Below are positions 15,973-22,439 of a DNA stretch of 34,575 nt, one piece after another. The DNA lies in NCBI RefSeq assembly GCF_014697195.1, contig NZ_JACJRJ010000057.1, positions 1-34,575 of the forward strand, given 5' to 3'. The stretch is from Cylindrospermum sp. FACHB-282. Its GTDB lineage: Bacteria; Cyanobacteriota; Cyanobacteriia; Cyanobacteriales; Nostocaceae. Under the pieces are notes generated by a model, which was not told the DNA's origin, searched no databases, and saw only the letters and a program-made list of their open reading frames with translations. Position numbers and translations under genes: made by a program. Every line of letters begins with the position of its first letter. Position 1 is the first letter of the stretch.

Positions 15973-17148
15973 TTAGGCGAAATAACTTACCATTAATTCT
16001 ACAGGTGTTAACCGCTGCAAAACTTGCTTTAAAACCATTGCAGTCCAATCAATATCTGCTGCTGTTGTATCCCGCCCCAATGTTAGACGAATTCCCCCCA
16101 AAGCCGCTTTTTCGCCATAACCCATCGCTAACAAAATCGGGCTGGGGCTAAGTTTACCACTATGACAAGCTGCACCGGCACTAATGCCAATACCGGCGAG
16201 GTTCATTTGTCGTACCAAGGTTTTACCGCTGAGTTTTTCCCCATCCGCTGGTGCGAGATAAAAACTGACGTGATGAGGTAAACGGTTAACTAAGTCCCCA
16301 GTGGGAATTAAACCAGGAACATCTGCTAGATTAGCAAACAGGCGATCGCGCAATTTAATTAATCGCGGCGTTTCACTAGCTAATTCTGCCGCTGCTAATT
16401 CTGCCGCTACCCCAAAACCAGCAATTATCGGTACAGCTTGAGTACCAGAACGCAGCCCCCTTTCTTGTCCCCCACCACATACCAAAGGCAGCAAATCCAC
16501 ACCAGGACGCACATACAACGCCCCAACGCCTTGAGGCCCATATAATTTATGGCTAGAAAGACTCAATAAATCAACAGGTAAACTTTGCACATTTATTGCT
16601 AAACGTCCCACCGCTTGCACTGCATCTGTGTGGAACAAAGCCCCATGTGCTTGAGTAATCTTTCCCAATTCCTCAATGGGTTGCACTGTCCCCACTTCAC
16701 TTTGTCCATAAATCACCGAAACCAAAACGGTGTTATGTCGCAATGCAACCTTTAAATCTAGCGGGTTGACAGTTCCATTTTTATCCACACTCAACCGTGT
16801 CACTTCCCAACCCCACCTCTCCAACAACCGCACAGGTTCAGAAATGGCAGAATGTTCCACACAAGAAATAATTAGATGTTGCGGTACATCGTAGCAACGG
16901 GTAACACCCATAATTGCTAAATTGTCTGCTTCTGTACCGCCATTCGTAAAGATGATTGATTCTGGATTTGCAGCGTTGATTAATCCAGCAACTTGAATTC
17001 TCCCTTGTTCCACAACCATTGCTGCCCGCTTTCCCCATTCATGTAAACTAGAAGGGTTGCCCCATTCTTGAGTGAGAACAGCTTGCATTTTAGCGATCGC
17101 ATCTGGACGAGTGGGAGTAGTAGCACTGTAATCTAAATATATTTGCAT
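15973..17148 (-). CDS. Cysteine desulfurase (NifS/IscS-like)
   Basis: A PLP enzyme that takes sulfur from cysteine for iron-sulfur clusters and other thio-cofactors. The 391 residues include YLDYSATTP at the start, the cofactor-stacking His99 (CVEHSAISEP), PLP lysine Lys201 (SLSSHKLYGPQG), and the persulfide Cys328 in the loop GAACHSGKLSPS. The C-terminus RLTLGRDTTAADID is standard. It is followed by the SDR gene. No nif genes are nearby, so a general housekeeping role is more likely than a nitrogenase-specific one. Class I NifS/IscS type is suggested by the loop length. Confidence 0.94.
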   Translation of the reverse strand: MQIYLDYSATTPTRPDAIAKMQAVLTQEWGNPSSLHEWGKRAAMVVEQGRIQVAGLINAANPESIIFTNGGTEADNLAIMGVTRCYDVPQHLIISCVEHSAISEPVRLLERWGWEVTRLSVDKNGTVNPLDLKVALRHNTVLVSVIYGQSEVGTVQPIEELGKITQAHGALFHTDAVQAVGRLAINVQSLPVDLLSLSSHKLYGPQGVGALYVRPGVDLLPLVCGGGQERGLRSGTQAVPIIAGFGVAAELAAAELASETPRLIKLRDRLFANLADVPGLIPTGDLVNRLPHHVSFYLAPADGEKLSGKTLVRQMNLAGIGISAGAACHSGKLSPSPILLAMGYGEKAALGGIRLTLGRDTTAADIDWTAMVLKQVLQRLTPVELMVSYFA

Positions 17149-17348
17149 AGAACCAATCGATAGTGAGAGTACAAGCTGCCTAGATAGTCAGTAGATACAG
17201 TTACATGGGCAAATCCTGACCAAATCTCGGTACTTCTGCCTGTATGGGTGGATTTTTTGGTTTGCTGGTGCAGATATTTTTCTGCATAATCTCACACGCA
17301 CCATTTTGGGAATCATAAGTACGTGTATCCCTAATTCACTTTTAGCAG

Positions 17349-18986
17349 ATGACCGGATCTATTTTTCCTCGCCTCAGGTATTTTTCTTATATCTTTTTAT
17401 TCATCCTCACCCTGACTGCTTGTCAACAAGTCCACTCCTCCAAGCAGCGTCTAGCACCCTTACCACAAGATCCATTAGTTCAAGTTTACTTTAACCATGA
17501 ACAGTCCTCAGAATATCAAGAACCTTATCGTCAGCAAAAGCGCTTAGGGGATGACTTAGAAAAACAGATAGTCAATGCCATTTCTCAAGCTAAATCTACA
17601 GTTGATTTAGCGGTACAAGAATTGCGTTTACCCAAAGTAGCCCAAGCACTAATTGATAGACACAAAGCCGGGGTAAAGGTGAGAGTAATTCTAGAAAATA
17701 GCTACACCCGTCCTTGGAGTAGCTTCACAGCAGCCGAAGTAGGGAAGTTAGAGAAAAGAGAACAGGAACGCTATCAAGAATTTCGGCAATTTATAGATAT
17801 TAACCAAGACAAACAACTCAGTCCAGCAGAAATTAATCAGCGGGATGCTTTGGTAATTATTCAAAACGCTAAAATTCCCTTAATAGATGATAAAGCTGAT
17901 GGTTCATTGGGCAGCAAATTAATGCATCACAAATTTGTGATTGTAGACAATCGCCTTGTGATTCTCACTTCGGCAAATTTTACCTTAAGTGATACCTTTG
18001 GCGATTTTACCAATCCCAGTAGTTTAGGTAATGCCAATAACTTATTACAAATTGACAGCCCAGAATTAGCAGCTTTATTTACAGAAGAATTTAATATCTT
18101 ATGGGGCGATGGGCCAGGAGGTAAACAGGATAGTAAATTTGGCATCAACAAACCCATACGTCCGCCCAAACAAGTCATTTTAGGAAACACCAAAATTACT
18201 GTTCATTTTTCCCCTACTTCCCCAACTCAACCTTGGACTAACAGTAGTAATGGGTTAATCGGCAAAACTTTAGATGCCGCTACAAAATCTGTAGATATGG
18301 CATTGTTTGTATTTTCTGATCAGCGGCTTGTAAACATCCTAGAAAAACGCCATCAAGAAAGTGTAGAAATCCGCGCTTTAATTGAACCTCAATTTGCCTA
18401 TCGTCCCTATAGTGAAGCCTTAGATATGATGGGAGTCGCTCTCAGTAATAAATGTAAATATGAGCTTGATAACCAACCTTGGAAAAATCCCATTACCACC
18501 GTCGGCGTACCAATTTTACCCAAAGGCGATTTACTACATCACAAATTTGCTGTAATTGATAACCAAACAGTAATTACAGGTTCTCACAATTGGTCAGAAT
18601 CTGCCAATAGTGGCAATGATGAAACTTTGCTAGTCGTTGAAAACCCCATAGTCGCTGCCCATTATCTGCGGGAGTTTTCTCGTCTCTATGGTAATTTTAA
18701 ACCTGGGTTACCACCAAAACTACAAGCAAAAATTACAACCGAAGCTAAACAATGTCCTCAAATTACAACTCCTTCATCAACTGAAAATCAAGCAATTACT
18801 AAAGTTAATCTTAACACTGCCAGTCCAGAAGAATTAGCAACTCTCCCTGGTGTAGGTAAAAAGCTAGCACAAAAGATAATTATTGCCCGTCAACAGCAAA
18901 AATTTACATCTTTGCAAGACTTGGAAAAAGTGCCGGGAATAAGTACTAAAATGGTGGATAAATGGCAAGACCAAATAACTTGGTAA
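17349..18986 (+). CDS. Lipoprotein with phospholipase D domains, EF-hand loop and ComEA-like HhH domain
   Basis: A 545-residue protein. The signal peptide ends in the lipobox LTAC (Cys25), so it should be a lipoprotein facing outside the cytoplasm. Two HKD motifs are complete: His193/Lys195/Asp200 (LMHHKFVIVD) and His397/Lys399/Asp404 (LLHHKFAVID). Residues 150-161 (DINQDKQLSPAE) fit an EF-hand calcium loop exactly (ligands at 1, 3, 5, 7, 9, 12), inserted before the first HKD. Residues 485-545 form a double helix-hairpin-helix DNA-binding domain as in ComEA (VNLNTASPEELATLPGVGKKLA). This suggests a surface nuclease acting on DNA, perhaps calcium-dependent; a lipid substrate is less likely given the HhH part. 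It is monocistronic by position. Confidence 0.88.
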   Translation: MTGSIFPRLRYFSYIFLFILTLTACQQVHSSKQRLAPLPQDPLVQVYFNHEQSSEYQEPYRQQKRLGDDLEKQIVNAISQAKSTVDLAVQELRLPKVAQALIDRHKAGVKVRVILENSYTRPWSSFTAAEVGKLEKREQERYQEFRQFIDINQDKQLSPAEINQRDALVIIQNAKIPLIDDKADGSLGSKLMHHKFVIVDNRLVILTSANFTLSDTFGDFTNPSSLGNANNLLQIDSPELAALFTEEFNILWGDGPGGKQDSKFGINKPIRPPKQVILGNTKITVHFSPTSPTQPWTNSSNGLIGKTLDAATKSVDMALFVFSDQRLVNILEKRHQESVEIRALIEPQFAYRPYSEALDMMGVALSNKCKYELDNQPWKNPITTVGVPILPKGDLLHHKFAVIDNQTVITGSHNWSESANSGNDETLLVVENPIVAAHYLREFSRLYGNFKPGLPPKLQAKITTEAKQCPQITTPSSTENQAITKVNLNTASPEELATLPGVGKKLAQKIIIARQQQKFTSLQDLEKVPGISTKMVDKWQDQITW

Positions 18987-19192
18987 CAGTCTTAATTTAC
19001 TTTTCATCAAATCTGGAAAACCTCTCCCCCTGATTTAGTTACCTCCCCGCAAGCAGAGAGGATTAGGGTGGGGTGTGAGATATTCGACTCTATCAAAAGT
19101 ATAGTAATTTTGATCTCTGCTTCCAGAAAGAGGAAAGGCGATCGCTAAATTTATAGCATAAACCCAAGTTAGATAATGATCGGAGCAGGTTT

Positions 19193-19438
19193 ATGTCTTA
19201 TAACAGCATAGAGGAATTACCTCAGCAAATCAAAGAAGAACTCCCTGTACACGCCCAGCAGATTTTTGTTGCCGGATTCAATGCAGCCCAAAGAGATGGT
19301 ATGACTGAAGATGGCGCCCGTGAAGTAGCTTGGAATAGCGTCAAAAATGAATACGAACTAGGCAAAGATAGCAAATGGCAAAGAAAGCCCGAAGATCCCG
19401 CCATCCATCATAAAGCTGTTATGTCTGGTGGCAACTAA
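19193..19438 (+). CDS. ChaB family protein
   Basis: An 81-residue protein with the ChaB pattern ELPQQIKEELPVHAQQIFVAGFNAA and REVAWNSVKNEYELG...KWQRK. ChaB was named from an E. coli cation-transport locus, but its biochemical role is unsettled. The start at 19193 is the only good ATG. A perfect 11-bp terminator hairpin follows at 19464-19497, so it is transcribed alone. Confidence 0.88.
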   Translation: MSYNSIEELPQQIKEELPVHAQQIFVAGFNAAQRDGMTEDGAREVAWNSVKNEYELGKDSKWQRKPEDPAIHHKAVMSGGN

Positions 19439-19463
19439 TTTTCTGTTGCATAAATGTTAAAAT

Positions 19464-19497
19464 AAAGGCAGTTTGTGATGTGCATAAACTGCCTTTT
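19464..19497 (+). terminator. Rho-independent terminator after chaB
   Basis: AAAGGCAGTTT (19464-19474) pairs perfectly with AAACTGCCTTT (19486-19496) around an 11-base loop, and the downstream arm ends in a run of four T. It lies 26 bases after the ChaB stop codon. Confidence 0.8.
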
Positions 19498-19511
19498 ACT
19501 TATGTACAATC

Positions 19512-20084
19512 ATGCTGATTATTCAAGATGAAATCACTATCCGTCTTATGAAAGACGATATAGATGATTATCAGTTAATGGAAAAATGGCGCACTGACGA
19601 AAAAGTTTTGAAATTTTATGGCGGGCGAGATTATCCTTATTATTTAGAAAAAATCATCGAAACCTATCAACCAAGAGTCCGGGGAGAGGAAGGAGTAGTT
19701 CCTTGCCTTTTCTATTATCAAAATATTGCCCTTGGTTATTTGCAGTATTATTCTCTTAACGATTTACCAGAAAACCATAGACAAATGTATCGTCTAGAGT
19801 CAACGGATCATGTTTATGGCATTGACTTATTTATCGGCAAAACTAACTATTGGAATCAAGGTATTGGCACAAGAGTACTTACAGCAGTTATCAACTATAT
19901 TTTTACCGAACTCCCATCTGTTAAAATTGTGATTGATCCAGATGTAAAAAACATCCGCGCCATCCGTTGCTATGAGAAATGTGGTTTTAAAAAAGTCAAG
20001 CTGTTACCTTCCCATGAACTGCATGAAGGGAAGTATCAGGATTGCTGGTTGATGGCAATAGATTGCAAGGAATCATTACACTAA
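19512..20084 (+). CDS. GNAT acetyltransferase, aminoglycoside 6'-acetyltransferase-like
   Basis: A 190-residue GNAT-fold protein. It shows the AAC(6')-like start (ITIRLMKDDIDDYQLMEKWRTDEKVLKFYGG), the acceptor strand GIDLFIGKTNYWNQGIGT that also provides the acetyl-CoA pyrophosphate loop, and the end motif NIRAIRCYEKCGFKKV. In this family the acceptor can be an aminoglycoside or, as in siderophore acetylases, a hydroxylamine. A chromosomal copy in a cyanobacterium does not prove drug resistance. It lies just after the chaB terminator and 40 bases before the dehydrogenase gene. Confidence 0.82.
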   Translation: MLIIQDEITIRLMKDDIDDYQLMEKWRTDEKVLKFYGGRDYPYYLEKIIETYQPRVRGEEGVVPCLFYYQNIALGYLQYYSLNDLPENHRQMYRLESTDHVYGIDLFIGKTNYWNQGIGTRVLTAVINYIFTELPSVKIVIDPDVKNIRAIRCYEKCGFKKVKLLPSHELHEGKYQDCWLMAIDCKESLH

Positions 20085-20124
20085 AGTTAGTTGCCCTGCT
20101 GGGATTTAACGCCCCATAGAAACC

Positions 20125-21336
20125 ATGACTCAACAAACTGCGAGAATTTGTATACTAGGTGGAGGCTTTGGCGGTCTTTACACTGCCCTACGCTTAAGCG
20201 AGTTACCTTGGGAATCTACGCCAAAACCCGAAATTATTTTAGTAGATCAAAGCGATCGCTTTTTATTTTCCCCCTTACTTTACGAATTACTCACCGGCGA
20301 ACTGCAAACCTGGGAAATTGCCCCACCCTTTGAAGAACTGTTACAGGGCACAGGTGTACGCTTTCATCAAGGAATTGTCTCGGAAATTGACATCGACCAG
20401 CGACGGGTAAAATTACAGGATGGCACAAAAATTATTTGCGATCGCTTAGTCTTGACACTAGGCGGAGAAACACCCCTAGACATAGTACCCGGCGCAGCCA
20501 ACTACACCTACAGCTTCCGCACAATCACAGACGCCTATCGCCTAGAAGAACGCCTGCGAGTCCTAGAAGAATCCGCAGCCGATAAAATTCGAGTCGCCAT
20601 TGTGGGCGCAGGTTACAGCGGCGTCGAACTAGCCTGTAAACTAGCAGACAGAATCGGCGAAAAAGGACGCTTCCGACTAATTGAAGTCGGCGACCAAATT
20701 TTGCGAACTTCCCCAGAATTTAACCGCGAAGCCGCCAAAAAAGCTTTAGACGCCAGAAGCGTATTTATTGACTTAGAAACCAAAGTCCTATCAATTGCCC
20801 AAGATACCATCTCCCTAGAATACAAAAATCAGGTAGATACAATTCCCGTAGACTTGGTAATTTGGACAGTCGGAACACGAATTGCCCCCGCAGTCAAAAC
20901 CCTACCCCTCAAACAAAACCAGCGCGGTCAAATCAGCACCACACCTACCCTCCAAGTCATCGACCATCCTGACCTTTTTGCCTTAGGAGATTTAGCCGAC
21001 TGTCGTGACGCCGAAGGTCAGCAAGTCGCCGCCACCGCCCAAGTAGCATTTCAACAAGCCGATTACGCCGCTTGGAACATTTGGGCCTCCCTAACCAATC
21101 GCCCCTTACTACCCTTCCGCTACCAACCATTAGGCGAAATGATGACCTTGGGCACAGATAACGCCACCCTCACAAGTTTAGGCATCAAACTAGATGGGCC
21201 CTTAGCTTATGTCGCCCGTCGTCTAGCCTACCTCTATCGCTTGCCCACCTTAGACCATAAACTAAAAGTTGGTTTTAACTGGCTAGTTCGTCCAATAATA
21301 GAAACCGCTCTGCAAAACTTACACAAAACCAGATAA
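20125..21336 (+). CDS. Type II NADH dehydrogenase-like FAD oxidoreductase
   Basis: A 403-residue two-dinucleotide-binding flavoprotein. FAD site: ICILGGGFGGLYTALRL (8-24). NAD(P)H site: RVAIVGAGYSGVELACKL (near 155-172). Second FAD motif: LFALGDLADC (near 285-294). Length and motifs fit NDH-2 enzymes, which pass electrons from NAD(P)H to quinones; the start resembles NdbB, the cyanobacterial demethylphylloquinone reductase of vitamin K1 synthesis, which I consider the most likely specific role. No membrane helix is clear; the C-terminal amphipathic segment may touch the membrane. It is 40 bases after the GNAT gene and may share its transcript. Confidence 0.85.
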   Translation: MTQQTARICILGGGFGGLYTALRLSELPWESTPKPEIILVDQSDRFLFSPLLYELLTGELQTWEIAPPFEELLQGTGVRFHQGIVSEIDIDQRRVKLQDGTKIICDRLVLTLGGETPLDIVPGAANYTYSFRTITDAYRLEERLRVLEESAADKIRVAIVGAGYSGVELACKLADRIGEKGRFRLIEVGDQILRTSPEFNREAAKKALDARSVFIDLETKVLSIAQDTISLEYKNQVDTIPVDLVIWTVGTRIAPAVKTLPLKQNQRGQISTTPTLQVIDHPDLFALGDLADCRDAEGQQVAATAQVAFQQADYAAWNIWASLTNRPLLPFRYQPLGEMMTLGTDNATLTSLGIKLDGPLAYVARRLAYLYRLPTLDHKLKVGFNWLVRPIIETALQNLHKTR

Positions 21337-21539
21337 ATCCAGACAAACCAGACATTAAATAGTTTTGGTGTTCTCTTCCTGTTTCACACGGTCGGTAATC
21401 AGATACCATTGACAGGCAGATCACCCTTAAGCTAAGGGCTACACAACGAGAGTTTTAAAAGTCTTAAACCCTCATTTTTGTTGCTTCAACGAGGATAACT
21501 CCTAAACTGCACTGGCTTCACCACTCAGCACTTGGCATT

Positions 21540-22193
21540 ATGCAACGACCGAAAGTAATTTTTTTAGATGCTGTTGGCACAATCATCGACGTCAAAGGTG
21601 GCGTAGGCAAAGTTTATAGTGATATAGCCCAGCAATTTGGTGTTACAGTTTCCGCCGAAACATTGAATCAAAGCTTTCGCCAAAGCTTTAAAGCAGCACC
21701 ACCACCGAGGTTTCTCGATGCCGATGTGCAAGATATTGCCCAACGGGAGTTTGATTGGTGGCGAATTGTCGCCCTCAACACCTTTGAAAGCGCAGGTGTC
21801 CTCAAGCAATTTTCAGACTTTTCAGGTTTTTTTAGCGAACTCTACATCCACTTTGGCACAGATGAACCGTGGTTTGTCTATCCCGATGTGCTCCTAGCTT
21901 TAGTAAACTGGCGTCGCTTAGGAGTTGAACTAGGAGTATTGTCTAATTTCGATTCCCGGCTTTACTCCGTATTACAAAGCTTGGGACTCAGAGACTATTT
22001 CGACTCCATCACCATATCCACCCAAGTACGCGCAGCGAAACCCGACCCCCAAATTTTTGCTGTGGCTTTGCAAAAGCATAACTGCTCCCCAGATGAAGCA
22101 TGGCACATTGGCGACAGCATAACAGAAGACTATCACGGAGCAAGAGCCGCTGGACTCAGAGGTATTTGGATTAACCGTGAGAAAAATTCCTAA
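21540..22193 (+). CDS. HAD-superfamily hydrolase (subfamily IA, REG-2-like)
   Basis: A 217-residue HAD hydrolase. Motif I is FLDAVGTII: the nucleophile Asp9 is present but the usual second Asp is Val, as in the DAxGT form found in haloacid dehalogenases and some REG-2-like proteins. Motif II is VLSNFDSR, motif III lysine AAKPDPQIF, and motif IV WHIGDSITEDYHGARAAG, all intact. The ATG at 21540 is the natural start with no strong ribosome-binding site. Substrate unknown; the altered motif I makes an ordinary phosphatase less certain. Confidence 0.85.
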   Translation: MQRPKVIFLDAVGTIIDVKGGVGKVYSDIAQQFGVTVSAETLNQSFRQSFKAAPPPRFLDADVQDIAQREFDWWRIVALNTFESAGVLKQFSDFSGFFSELYIHFGTDEPWFVYPDVLLALVNWRRLGVELGVLSNFDSRLYSVLQSLGLRDYFDSITISTQVRAAKPDPQIFAVALQKHNCSPDEAWHIGDSITEDYHGARAAGLRGIWINREKNS

Positions 22194-22210
22194 ATTATCC
22201 TCACAGTGTA

Positions 22211-22248
22211 GTAGGGTGTGTTACGGAAGCCGTAACGCACCGAAAACC
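22211..22248. repeat. Dispersed palindromic repeat, copy 2
   Basis: A 38-base unit starting GTAGGGTGTGTTACGG, very similar to 14894-14931, with stem GTTACGG/CCGTAAC around AAG. It lies between the HAD gene and the first STAND gene. Confidence 0.75.
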
Positions 22249-22389
22249 GCCTCCGGATACCCTACTTTCTAGGGTTTGAGATTGCCACGCTCCGTATGTC
22301 CGAAGGCTCCCGTAAGGGATACGCAATCACAAGTATTTAAAAGTTAAGTTTTTTCGCTGATTCCATAATTTCCCCGTTTCAGAAGTCAC

Positions 22390-22439
22390 AAATTTTACGG
22401 TAGGCTCTAAATTATCAGTAATTTAACGAGTCCTAGCCA
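22390..22439 (+). promoter_or_regulatory. Conserved leader of STAND gene 1
   Basis: The 50 bases before the start codon match the 50 bases before the second STAND gene (25713-25762) at 37 of 50 positions without gaps, with the run AAATTTTACG fully shared and TAGGCTCTA nearly so. No Shine-Dalgarno is visible. The shared block probably carries the promoter or 5' leader and was duplicated with the gene. Confidence 0.55.

Noticed and set aside
19512-20084. Acquired antibiotic resistance gene
   Set aside because: AAC(6')-like, but its neighbours are chromosomal genes and no integron or transposon end is adjacent; a metabolic acetyltransferase is equally likely.
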